This document shows, in pieces, positions 55,981 through 64,000 of a stretch of DNA of 64,000 nt. The stretch covers positions 1-64,000 of the forward strand of contig JAMPXK010000007.1 in NCBI GenBank assembly GCA_023701245.1, written 5' to 3'. The notes under the pieces are model-generated. The model had not been told where the DNA came from, searched no databases, and saw nothing but the letters and a program-made list of their open reading frames with translations. This stretch comes from Elusimicrobiales bacterium. Its GTDB lineage: Bacteria; Elusimicrobiota; Elusimicrobia; Elusimicrobiales; UBA9959. Position numbers and translations under genes: made by a program. How positions within the stretch are numbered: the first letter of the stretch is position 1; every line of letters starts with the position of its first letter.

Positions 55981-57965
55981 AGCGGCCGCACCTCCAGGGT
56001 AAAAGCCAGCGACGCCCCGGGCTCCAGCTCGCGCTTCAAATGCGCCAGCATTACCGCGCCCTGGTAGGTCTTTTCCGCGCCCTCTTCGGAACGCGAGACG
56101 GTCTCCAGCGGGAAGCTCCACAGGTCCAGCGGCTGGTCGAACTCTATTTCCACGCCGCCGTAAACCGGGTCCCGGAAAGTTTTTTTCTTCACCTTATGGA
56201 ACTCGCCGGGAGGACAATGCTCCTTATTGGAGAAAGCCAGCGCCAGTTCCGTGCCGAACCAGACCGCGGCCTTATGGCCGCCCAGGTTGGAAACCTTGTA
56301 GGCGGCGCGCCAGGAGCCGTCGCCGCGCAGCAGCACGCTCTTCTCCACGCGCACCGGAGAAGACGCCCCGCCGGCCCAGACCGCGCCTTCGCGCGCGAAG
56401 CGCAGCGCCAGGCCTTCCGCCTCCTCGGCCTGACGGAAAGAATACTCACCGGTGACGAAATCGCCCTGCTCGCCGTAAGAGGCCTTGGAGAAGGCCTGGA
56501 AAGAGGTGTCGGCGTGCAGGAAATGGTCCAGCAGGCTCATGCGCGGGTGCCAGTCGTAGGCCAGGTCTTTCTTGAGCTCCGCCTCGGCCGCCCGGCGCTT
56601 TTCGCTGGAGGAAATGCTCCTGGCGTCCGCCTCGTGGTAGGCCTCGGGGTGGCGCCAGACCAGCGACCCGAAGTTCACGCCGCGCGGCTTATAGTCCCAC
56701 TCCCACATACCCGCGCCCTTGGCCGGGGAAAAATAGAAATTGGCCTGCTCGCCCTCCGCCAGCAGTTCCGGGGAACCGTCGGCGTCCCAGTCTTCCAGGG
56801 CCACCTCGAAACCGCGGCCGCGCCGCGCCGGCAGCGCACCTTCCGCCTCCAGGATGTTCTTATACACAGCCATGCGGATATGGGGCAGGTAGATGCCGCC
56901 GAACACGCCGTGCCAGTACCCGCAGTTGCACTGCGCCCGGTAAAGCGCCTGGCGGCCGTGATTGGAGCCGGAACCGCGCACCCTGGCGCTGGCCCGCAGC
57001 ATCCGCCGGTATAGCCGGTTGGCTTCCGGGTACTTGGAGAAGAAATTGCGGAAATAACCGCCGCGCAGGAAACTGCGGAAATCCTCGGAGGAATCCTCCC
57101 AGAGGCCGGCCAGCCGGCGCGACCGTTCGGCCGGCAGCGCCCACTGCGCCAGCTCGTGGTAGGAAGTGGTAGGCAGGTAGGCCAGACCCTTCGAGGGCTT
57201 GTCCAGGCAATCGGAGAACCGGGCGGTGGACAGCCACGCGCCGTTCTGCTCCAGCAGGGTGAACAGGCGGTCCAGCCAGCCTTTTTTGTAGACCAGGTCG
57301 TGCGTGCCCGGCCAGAGGCCGAACTTCTCGCCGTCGTCGGCCATCACCAGCACGGCGTCCCGGCCCTCGAAGCCCCGCAGGTAGTCTATGACCTTCTGGG
57401 GCTCGGCGAAAGGCATCAGGTAGCGCAGGCGGTGGTTTATGGGGAACACGTCCAGGTGGCGGCCGTTGTGCTCGGTGGTGAAGCGCCCGGTCAGGTCCCG
57501 CTCCTCGAAACCGGCCGAGAAGAAATGCACGTCGTCGAGCGCGGTGTAGCGCACGCCCAGGCCGGCCAGGGAGCCGGCCAGCTCCGGTTCCCACACCCTT
57601 TCGGCCAGCCACAGGCCGGCCGGGTCCGCGGCGAAGCGCCCGCGCACGTAGTCGCGCATCATGTTCACCTGGCCGCGGCGGTCCTCTTCCGGGAGCAGGG
57701 CCAGGATGGGCTCGTAATAGCCGCCGGAAAGTATTTCCAGGCGCCCGGCCTTCACCAGGCCGGCCAGCCGGTCCAGGAAATCAGGGTGCGCCTTTTCCAG
57801 CCAGTCGTAGAGGATCCCGGAGAAATGAGCGCTGACGCGCACGCCCGGGTGCCTGTCCAGCACGTCGAAGAACGGCCTGTAGCTGAGCGCGAAGGCCTCC
57901 TCGAGCACGCTCTCGAAGTTGCCCACCGGCTGGTGGTTATGCAGGGCTATTACCAGTTTTACCAT
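55977..57965 (-). CDS. Glycoside hydrolase family 57 (4-alpha-glucanotransferase/amylase-like)
   Basis: LVIALHNHQPVGNFE, EILSGGYYEPILALLPEEDRRGQV, WLAERVWEPEL, MADDGEKFGLWPGTH. Confidence 0.92.
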   Translation of the reverse strand: MVKLVIALHNHQPVGNFESVLEEAFALSYRPFFDVLDRHPGVRVSAHFSGILYDWLEKAHPDFLDRLAGLVKAGRLEILSGGYYEPILALLPEEDRRGQVNMMRDYVRGRFAADPAGLWLAERVWEPELAGSLAGLGVRYTALDDVHFFSAGFEERDLTGRFTTEHNGRHLDVFPINHRLRYLMPFAEPQKVIDYLRGFEGRDAVLVMADDGEKFGLWPGTHDLVYKKGWLDRLFTLLEQNGAWLSTARFSDCLDKPSKGLAYLPTTSYHELAQWALPAERSRRLAGLWEDSSEDFRSFLRGGYFRNFFSKYPEANRLYRRMLRASARVRGSGSNHGRQALYRAQCNCGYWHGVFGGIYLPHIRMAVYKNILEAEGALPARRGRGFEVALEDWDADGSPELLAEGEQANFYFSPAKGAGMWEWDYKPRGVNFGSLVWRHPEAYHEADARSISSSEKRRAAEAELKKDLAYDWHPRMSLLDHFLHADTSFQAFSKASYGEQGDFVTGEYSFRQAEEAEGLALRFAREGAVWAGGASSPVRVEKSVLLRGDGSWRAAYKVSNLGGHKAAVWFGTELALAFSNKEHCPPGEFHKVKKKTFRDPVYGGVEIEFDQPLDLWSFPLETVSRSEEGAEKTYQGAVMLAHLKRELEPGASLAFTLEVRPL

Positions 57966-57975
57966 TAAAGCTGTT

Positions 57976-58452
57976 TCAGGCTATCGCTTCCATCAGGTCC
58001 ACCGGAGTGTCGGAGGGCACGCCGCGCCCCTCTATCTTTATGCCGGACGAGGACAGGGTTTTGAGGGCCGAACAATCCTGGTCGTTGAGGAAGATGGCCT
58101 TGCCGATGGATAAATTCTTGCCGGCGGAATAATGCATGCCGCCGATATTGAGCGAGGGGATCCGGAGGCCTTTGCCGGCCAGCTCCACGGCCTCGGCCAG
58201 GCCGGGCAGCAGCAGCAGCACCTTGCGCGCGGACTTCTCCGCCTCCGGCAGGTACGCGGAGGCCTCGGCCACGGTCAGGATCTTCAGGTCCACGCCCTCG
58301 GGCGTGGCGAAACGCATGATCATGCGGCGCATCTCGTCGCCGGCTATCTCGTCGGACACTACGGCCAGCTCTTCGGCGCGCAAATGCGGCACCCAGCCTT
58401 CCACCACCTGGCCGTGCACCAGCCTGTCGTCCACCCGGTAAAGAATTATCAT
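57976..58452 (-). CDS. PTS mannose-family IIB component
   Basis: MIILYRVDDRLVHGQVVEGWVP (phospho-His motif). Confidence 0.94.
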   Translation of the reverse strand: MIILYRVDDRLVHGQVVEGWVPHLRAEELAVVSDEIAGDEMRRMIMRFATPEGVDLKILTVAEASAYLPEAEKSARKVLLLLPGLAEAVELAGKGLRIPSLNIGGMHYSAGKNLSIGKAIFLNDQDCSALKTLSSSGIKIEGRGVPSDTPVDLMEAIA

Positions 58453-58462
58453 CCGCGGTTCC

Positions 58463-58870
58463 TCACTTCTTGAGCAGCAGGCTTTTGACCTCGCAGATGG
58501 CCTTGCGGCCGTCCTCTATGATCTTGGCGGTCAGCCTGTCGAAATCCAGCGTGGTCCTGTAGGAGAAGGCGGACGTCATCATGTTGATGTTGACGCCGCA
58601 GATGACCGCGCACTTGTCGATGTCCTTGGCCAGCGGCAGCACCACGTTCATGGGCGTGCCCCCAGGCATGTCCAGCAGGAAGACCAGCCCGTCTCCGGAG
58701 CGCATCTCCTCTATGGCGCGGCCCACCGTTTCCTTGACCCGCTCCAGGGTCATGCGCGGCGAGATGGAGATGTTCTTGAGGCCCTCGGCCTGGACGCCGA
58801 CGATGCCTTCGGCGGCCTCTATGAGGTACGCGCCGAACTCCCCGTGGGTAATGACGATGATATTGATCAT
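58463..58870 (-). CDS. PTS mannose-family IIA component
   Basis: INIIVITHGEFGAYLIEAAEGIVG; LDMPGGTPMNV. Confidence 0.93.
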   Translation of the reverse strand: MINIIVITHGEFGAYLIEAAEGIVGVQAEGLKNISISPRMTLERVKETVGRAIEEMRSGDGLVFLLDMPGGTPMNVVLPLAKDIDKCAVICGVNINMMTSAFSYRTTLDFDRLTAKIIEDGRKAICEVKSLLLKK

Positions 58871-58903
58871 AGAACCTGCGCTTCGGGCGCCCGCGGGCGG
58901 CCC

Positions 58904-59761
58904 TTATTTACGGATGTCCCGGTGATACTCGGAGACGGAAAAACCGCCGGCGGCCAGCTTTTTGGCCAGTTCGCCGGTGATGTAAACGCTGCGGTGCCGG
59001 CCGCCGGTGCAGCCTATGGCGATGGTGAGATAGGACTTGCCTTCCTTGACGTAGAGCGGCAGCAGGGCCTTGATCTGCTCGGAGTAGTTCTTCATGAACG
59101 AGCGGAACCCGGGCTTGGAGCGGAGGTAGCGGCCTATCGGGGCGTCCAGGCCGGTCCTGGCGCGCAGCGACGGCACGTAGTAGGGATTGGGCAGGAAGCG
59201 CACGTCCATCACTATGTCCGCGTCTAGCGGGATGCCGTACTTGTAGCCGAAAGAAATTATGGAGAGCTTCATCTCGGCGGTGCGCTTGAGCTCCAGCATG
59301 CCGGAGAGATGTTCTTTAAGTTCGCCCAGCGTCAGCTTGGAGGTGTCTATCACCTTGTTGGCGCGCGCCTTCAGGTCGGTCAGGATGCGGCGCTCTTCCT
59401 TGACGGCCGCGGCGATGTTCTTGCCGAGCGGGTGGCGGTGGCGGGTCTCCGAGAAGCGCTGCATCAGCACCGCGTCGGAGGCGTCCAGGAACACCACGCG
59501 GTACTCCAGGCCCAGTTTGCCCAGGCTGTCGAGGGTGCGGATGAAATCCTTGAAGAACCGGCCTTCCCGGATGTCTATGCCCAGGGCCACGTTCTTAAGG
59601 TAGCGGCGGCTCTGGACGAGCGCGGCGAAGGACGGGATCAGCGCGATGGGGAGGTTGTCCACGCAATAGAAGCCCAGGTCCTCGAAAGACTTGAGAGCCT
59701 GGCTCTTGCCGGCGCCGGACATGCCGGTTATGATGAAGATCCTGCCTTTGGCCTGGGGCAT
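58904..59761 (-). CDS. rapZ: RapZ/YvcJ family nucleotide-binding protein
   Basis: ITGMSGAGKSQALKSFEDLGFYCVDNLP; FSFGYKYG-like; CTGGRHRSVY. Confidence 0.95.
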   Translation of the reverse strand: MPQAKGRIFIITGMSGAGKSQALKSFEDLGFYCVDNLPIALIPSFAALVQSRRYLKNVALGIDIREGRFFKDFIRTLDSLGKLGLEYRVVFLDASDAVLMQRFSETRHRHPLGKNIAAAVKEERRILTDLKARANKVIDTSKLTLGELKEHLSGMLELKRTAEMKLSIISFGYKYGIPLDADIVMDVRFLPNPYYVPSLRARTGLDAPIGRYLRSKPGFRSFMKNYSEQIKALLPLYVKEGKSYLTIAIGCTGGRHRSVYITGELAKKLAAGGFSVSEYHRDIRK

Positions 59762-59762
59762 A

Positions 59763-60728
59763 TTATTTCTTGCTCATCTCCCGGATAAGGCTTTCGTTGA
59801 ACTTCTTGGCCACGAAGTAGCCCTGGTTCTTGAGGCGCTGGTTGAGCGAGGCCACCTCTATGAGGACGGCCAGGTTGCGGCCCGGGGTGACCGGCAGCCG
59901 CAGCGAAGGCACCGGCACTTCCAGGATGTTTACCTCGGCCTGCGCCAGGCCGGTGCGGTCGTAATTACCGAGCGTCCCGGCCACCACGCTTTCCAGCTTC
60001 ACGTGCATCTCTATGAGCGACTGGTCCATGATGGAGCCTATACCGAAGAGCAGCTCCACGTCAATGATGCCCAGCCCGCGCACTTCCATGTAATGCTTGA
60101 TGTTCTTGGGCGAGTTGCCCACCAGCATGTAGCCGATGCGGCGCTTGACCTCGACCACGTCGTCGGCGATGAGGATATGGCCGCGCTTCAAAAGTTCCAG
60201 CGCGCACTCCGACTTGCCCACGCCCGAGTCGCCCTGGATGAGCACGCCCAGGCCGTAGACGTTCACCAGCACGCCGTGCACGTAGGTGGTGGCGGCCAGC
60301 TGGTCGTCGAGGTAGGTGGTGATCTCCCGGATGAAGGTGGAGGTGTCCTCCGTGGTGCACAACAGCGGGATGGAGGCCTTGGAACAGGCCTGTTTGATCA
60401 CCGGCAGGGGCTTCACGCCGCCGGTCACTATCACGCAGGGGATGTCTGGCGCGGCGAACATCTTCTGCAGGTTCGCCAGCACCCGGCGGGGGTCTTCTTT
60501 CTGGCAGTAGGCGTATTCGCCCTGCCCGATGATCTGTATGCGTTCCGAGCGGAACTGCTCCATGTGCCCGGCGATGGCCAGGCCGGGCCGGTTGATCTCG
60601 CTGACCGTGATCTGCCGGCCGAGGTTCCCGGCCCCGGAAACGGGCTTAAGCCCCAGGATCTTGCCCCGGGACTTAAGCAGTTCCCTGACCGTAAGGGATT
60701 TCCCCTGTTTTTTCGGCTGCTGGGTCAT
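59763..60728 (-). CDS. hprK: HPr kinase/phosphorylase
   Basis: LIQGDSGVGKSECALELLKRGHILIADD; MEVRGLGIIDVELLFG. Confidence 0.96.
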   Translation of the reverse strand: MTQQPKKQGKSLTVRELLKSRGKILGLKPVSGAGNLGRQITVSEINRPGLAIAGHMEQFRSERIQIIGQGEYAYCQKEDPRRVLANLQKMFAAPDIPCVIVTGGVKPLPVIKQACSKASIPLLCTTEDTSTFIREITTYLDDQLAATTYVHGVLVNVYGLGVLIQGDSGVGKSECALELLKRGHILIADDVVEVKRRIGYMLVGNSPKNIKHYMEVRGLGIIDVELLFGIGSIMDQSLIEMHVKLESVVAGTLGNYDRTGLAQAEVNILEVPVPSLRLPVTPGRNLAVLIEVASLNQRLKNQGYFVAKKFNESLIREMSKK

Positions 60729-60743
60729 GGAGCGCGGCGCGGT

Positions 60744-61265
60744 CTACTTCTTCACCGGCTGCAGCAGCCCGTAGGTGCTGTCGAGCCGCTTGAAGACCAC
60801 CTGCAGCTGCTTGCTGCCGCGGTCCTGGAACATCCAGAAATTGTAGCCGATCTTTTCCATCTCTATGACGGCCTCTTCCTTGTTCATGGGCTTAAGCGGC
60901 ACATCCTTGACTACGGAGAAGCGGATCTCGGGACCCACCAGGGTGGCGAACTCGCCCAGGTCGATGGTCTCGGTGGCGCGGTGGTCGGTAAAGCGCTCCT
61001 TGTACTTCTTGATCTGCGCTTCCATCTTGTCCATGGCTTTGTCGATGGCGGAATACATCTCGTCGGATACCCCGGCGGCCTTCATGGTCTGGTGGCCGGC
61101 GTGGACCACCACTTCGGCGGAGTGGATCTTCTTCTCCACGGAAACTATGACCTGGGCCCAGACTATGTTATCGATGTACTCGTGAAGCTTGGAAAGCTTG
61201 GTCTCGATGAAGTCCTTTATCGGCTTCGTCATCTTTATCTTGCGGGCCACTATGTGTATCCTCAT
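60744..61265 (-). CDS. hpf: Ribosome hibernation promoting factor, long form
   Basis: MRIHIVARKIKMTKPIKDFIETKLSKL; C-terminal domain PMNKEEAVIEMEKIGYNFWMFQDRGSKQLQVVFKR. Confidence 0.93.
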   Translation of the reverse strand: MRIHIVARKIKMTKPIKDFIETKLSKLHEYIDNIVWAQVIVSVEKKIHSAEVVVHAGHQTMKAAGVSDEMYSAIDKAMDKMEAQIKKYKERFTDHRATETIDLGEFATLVGPEIRFSVVKDVPLKPMNKEEAVIEMEKIGYNFWMFQDRGSKQLQVVFKRLDSTYGLLQPVKK

Positions 61266-61350
61266 TGTATCCTCCGTTGCTGCTATTGATAAAACAGGTC
61301 CGGCCCGGCAAACGGCGCCGGGGGCCTTATTAATATATTTTATCATAAAA

Positions 61351-61436
61351 GGGGTCAGGTCTTTACTTTTGACCTCTCTCTCCATAAGCCGGCGGCAAAC
61401 CCGCAGCTGAAAGGTCAAAAGTAAAGACCTGACCCC
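61351..61436. repeat. 86-bp element with perfect 25-bp inverted repeats (REP/RAYT-like)
   Basis: GGGGTCAGGTCTTTACTTTTGACCT (61351-61375) and exact reverse complement (61412-61436), 36-nt loop. Confidence 0.9.
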
Positions 61437-61456
61437 CATTTTGCTATTATCTTGAC

Positions 61457-62128
61457 ATGCGGCTGGAGGTAAAGGGTTTGGTGAAGGTGTTCCCGGCCCC
61501 GCTTTTTTCGGGCGGGACGGACCTGCGCGCCCTGGACGGGGCGGACCTGGACGCGGATACGGGGGTAACTGGCGTAGGCGGGGCCAACGGCTCCGGGAAA
61601 ACCACACTTTTCAAGACTTTGGCCGGCATTTTGGAGGCCGACGGCGGCACCATCCTGGCCGGCGGCGCGGTCTCCGGCGCCGGGCGTCTGCGCCAACTGG
61701 CGGCCTACTGTCCCGCCAACCCGCGCTCCTTCTATTTCAGGCTGACGGCGGCCGAGAACCTGCGTTTCTTCGGCGCGCTGGCCGGCCTGCCCCCCGCCGA
61801 AGCCGCCGCCAGGGCGGCAAAACTGGCCGACAGGGTGGGCTTGGCCACTGCGGACCTGGAGCGCCGTTTCGACCGGCTTTCGGAAGGCAATATGCAGAAG
61901 GTGTCGCTCATCCGCGCCTTCTCCCGCCGCGCCCCGCTGCTGCTCCTGGACGAACCTTTCCGCGGGCTGGACGGCATAGCCTGCCGCGGCCTGCTGGAGC
62001 TGATAGCCGAAACCGGCCTGACCGCCACCGTGCTGGTGACCAGCCACAGCCGGGAACTGCTGGGCGCCGCCGCGAAACAGACCCTGCGCATAGAAAAAGG
62101 ACGTATGCCGCCGGGAGGCACGCAATGA
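61457..62128 (+). CDS. ABC transporter ATP-binding protein
   Basis: GGANGSGKTTLFKTLAG Walker A; LSEGNMQKVSLIRAFSRRAPLLLLDEPFRGLDG. Confidence 0.92.
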   Translation: MRLEVKGLVKVFPAPLFSGGTDLRALDGADLDADTGVTGVGGANGSGKTTLFKTLAGILEADGGTILAGGAVSGAGRLRQLAAYCPANPRSFYFRLTAAENLRFFGALAGLPPAEAAARAAKLADRVGLATADLERRFDRLSEGNMQKVSLIRAFSRRAPLLLLDEPFRGLDGIACRGLLELIAETGLTATVLVTSHSRELLGAAAKQTLRIEKGRMPPGGTQ

Positions 62129-62937
62129 GCGCCGCCGCCGTGGTGGCCGCCTTCGTCCGCCGGGATTTCCTGGCGGAAAGGAGCTACCGCCTCTCTTTCG
62201 CGCTGGGCGCGCTGGCCACCCTGGCCAACCTGGCGGTCTTTTATTTCATCGGCGAACTTTTCGGCGATTCCCTGGCCCCGCAGCTGGGAACTTTCGGCGC
62301 CTCCTACTTCGCCTACGTCTTTACCGCCATGGCGTTCTTCGGCTACATCGGCACCGGGGCCGGCTCTTACGCCGGGAGGCTGCGCCTGGAACAGACCCAG
62401 GGCACGCTGGAAGCCACGCTCTCCACGCCGCTGGGCGTGCCGCGCCTGCTCGCGGCCATGTCGGCCTGGAATTTCCTGTTCGCCACGTTCGAGCTGGCGG
62501 TTTACGCGCTGGCCGGGGTTCTTATCTTCAAGCTGGACCTGGGCGCCGCCAACTGGCCGGCGGCGGCGCTGGTGTTTGCCCTGGCGGCGGCGTGCTTCGC
62601 GGCCCTGGGAGTACTCTCGTCGTGTTTCGTGGTGCTGTTCAAGCGCGGCAACCCGCTGGCGTGGGTGCTGAATAATTTCGAGGGCCTGCTGGGCGGGGTC
62701 TACTTCCCGGTGGCGGTGCTGCCCTGGTGGCTGGCCTCCGTCTCCAACCTGCTGCCCGTCACCTACGCGGTGCGGGCCTTCCAGCTGGCCGTCCACAAAG
62801 GCGCCGGCCTGGCCGAAATAAAAGGCGACCTGCTTGCGCTGGCCGCCTTCGATCTGGTCCTCATCCCCGCCTCGGTCTGGCTGTTCGGCCTGGCCGTACG
62901 CCGCGCCCGCCGCGCGGGCACGCTCGGAGAATACTGA
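62125..62937 (+). CDS. ABC-2 type transporter permease
   Basis: Multi-TM; ATGA overlap with ATPase gene; FKRGNPLAWVLNNFEGLLGGVYFPVAVLPWWL. Confidence 0.9.
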   Translation: MSAAAVVAAFVRRDFLAERSYRLSFALGALATLANLAVFYFIGELFGDSLAPQLGTFGASYFAYVFTAMAFFGYIGTGAGSYAGRLRLEQTQGTLEATLSTPLGVPRLLAAMSAWNFLFATFELAVYALAGVLIFKLDLGAANWPAAALVFALAAACFAALGVLSSCFVVLFKRGNPLAWVLNNFEGLLGGVYFPVAVLPWWLASVSNLLPVTYAVRAFQLAVHKGAGLAEIKGDLLALAAFDLVLIPASVWLFGLAVRRARRAGTLGEY

Positions 62938-62943
62938 CCCCCC

Positions 62944-64000
62944 TTACTCTTTCACCGCCAGCACGTAATGCGTGCTGAGCGGGACTTTAGCCGCGACCGA
63001 ACACCCCCCCTCCGAGCATGCCGCCCCGCCGGAGGCCGCCTTGCGCCAGCCGGAAGAGGTGAGATAGAAAAATTCGGCCTTCTTACCGGCAGCGGCACCT
63101 TCCCGGAAACGTATCAGCAGCTCGAGCTCCCCTGTAACGCCCCAGAAACCGCCGCCGAACTCCCAGGCGGATAACTGCGTGTAGCCGGCAGGCAGTTTCA
63201 CTGCCAGAACCTGCGGAAGGCTGCCCTCCAATACCTCAAGCGCCGGCCCCTCCGCGCCCCCGCGCTGACGGGACTTAAAGGCCACACGGCCAAGTCCCGC
63301 TTCGGCCGAAACCGCCTCCACGGAGTAATCCACGCCGCGGGGAGAGATCTTCACCGGCTTCCTTACAACTGAATACTCCACACGCCGCGCGCCCTCAAGC
63401 CGCTCCACCGCGGGCACGGCCTCCGATGGCCGCCGGGCGGCGGGCCGTTCCTGGACCTTGAACCTGTATGCCAGCGAAAGCCTGTGCGCGGTACCCAGGT
63501 CCCCGAAGGGTGAGAAAGCGTAATCGAAGGAGAACTGGTTATATACGAAACCGAGCCCGGCGCCGAAACCGGAAAAAGCCCCGAGTTCATTGCCGTGCTG
63601 GCGGTAGCGGTAGCCGGTGCGCAGGAACAGGCGGCCGGAGAGCGGCTGCTCCAGGCCCAGCGCCACGGAAGGATAATTGTCAACGGGCTTGGAGACATCC
63701 AGGGCCACCAGCAGGCCGTTCTCATAGACCCGGTGCGCAAGGCCGGCCTTGAAAACAAGCGGCAGCCCGAAGCGTTTGTCGTTGAACTTTATCCCCGGGC
63801 CGAGATTCTGCACCGTGAAACCGGCCGTGAACTGGCGGTCCAGCCAATGGAAATCGTACAACGCGCCCAGGTCCAGCGCCGCGGTATTGCCGGAATCCGA
63901 ATCTATGCTCTGCCGTATGAACTTCAGGCCGGCGCCCAGGCGCAGGTCGCGGCTGTAATTGAACCCGTACGCGGCGGAAAAGGCCAGGTCGTAGGCCCTG
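62944..64000 (-). CDS. PorV/PorQ-like outer-membrane protein with extra C-terminal domain (runs off window end)
   Basis: Frame open to 64000 (RAYDLAFSAAYGFNYSRDLRLGAGLKFIRQS...); FTVQNLGPGIKFNDKRFGLPLVFKAGLAHRV; YGYRYRQHGNELGAFSGFGAGLGF-like barrel. Confidence 0.85.
   Translation of the reverse strand, partial: RAYDLAFSAAYGFNYSRDLRLGAGLKFIRQSIDSDSGNTAALDLGALYDFHWLDRQFTAGFTVQNLGPGIKFNDKRFGLPLVFKAGLAHRVYENGLLVALDVSKPVDNYPSVALGLEQPLSGRLFLRTGYRYRQHGNELGAFSGFGAGLGFVYNQFSFDYAFSPFGDLGTAHRLSLAYRFKVQERPAARRPSEAVPAVERLEGARRVEYSVVRKPVKISPRGVDYSVEAVSAEAGLGRVAFKSRQRGGAEGPALEVLEGSLPQVLAVKLPAGYTQLSAWEFGGGFWGVTGELELLIRFREGAAAGKKAEFFYLTSSGWRKAASGGAACSEGGCSVAAKVPLSTHYVLAVKE

Noticed and set aside
1-64000. CRISPR arrays
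   Set aside because: No regularly spaced repeat-spacer arrangement seen; repeats found are dispersed or palindromic.

Overview
GC-rich bacterial chromosome segment. Gene content and pilin/PorV-type proteins suggest an Elusimicrobiota-like organism, but that is inference. About 60 protein genes are supported, plus one tRNA-Arg(GCG) and an RNase P RNA (rnpB) that the ORF track hides under spurious ORFs. Main blocks: (1) a tungsten/molybdenum island: aldehyde:ferredoxin oxidoreductase with a MoaD-like protein, mog/MOSC/moaC/moaA/moeA and a TupABC-type transporter; (2) an anaerobic nucleotide block nrdR-nrdD-nrdG-dut, with nrdD fused to a glutaredoxin-like domain; (3) a two-component cluster at 34.3-41.4 kb with two PhoB-type regulators, a sensor lacking a catalytic ATPase domain, a separate DHp-CA kinase and further receiver proteins; (4) a mannose-family PTS cluster with EI, HPr, HprK, RapZ and a GH57 enzyme. 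The strongest non-coding signals are: (a) two promoters, at 34348-34402 and 38727-38781, each with four 11-bp-spaced YTTGAGC-type half-sites in exactly the same register to a TATACT -10 box, the first followed by a candidate ~210-nt sRNA or leader with its own terminator; (b) a three-copy structured repeat (25516-25654, 25693-25810, 47421-47537) whose terminal stems differ in sequence but stay self-complementary; (c) two perfect long inverted repeats (27 bp and 25 bp arms) resembling REP/RAYT-type palindromes; (d) a 23-bp exact duplication of the tRNA-Arg 3' end. No computation was run; all calls come from reading the sequence and supplied translations.
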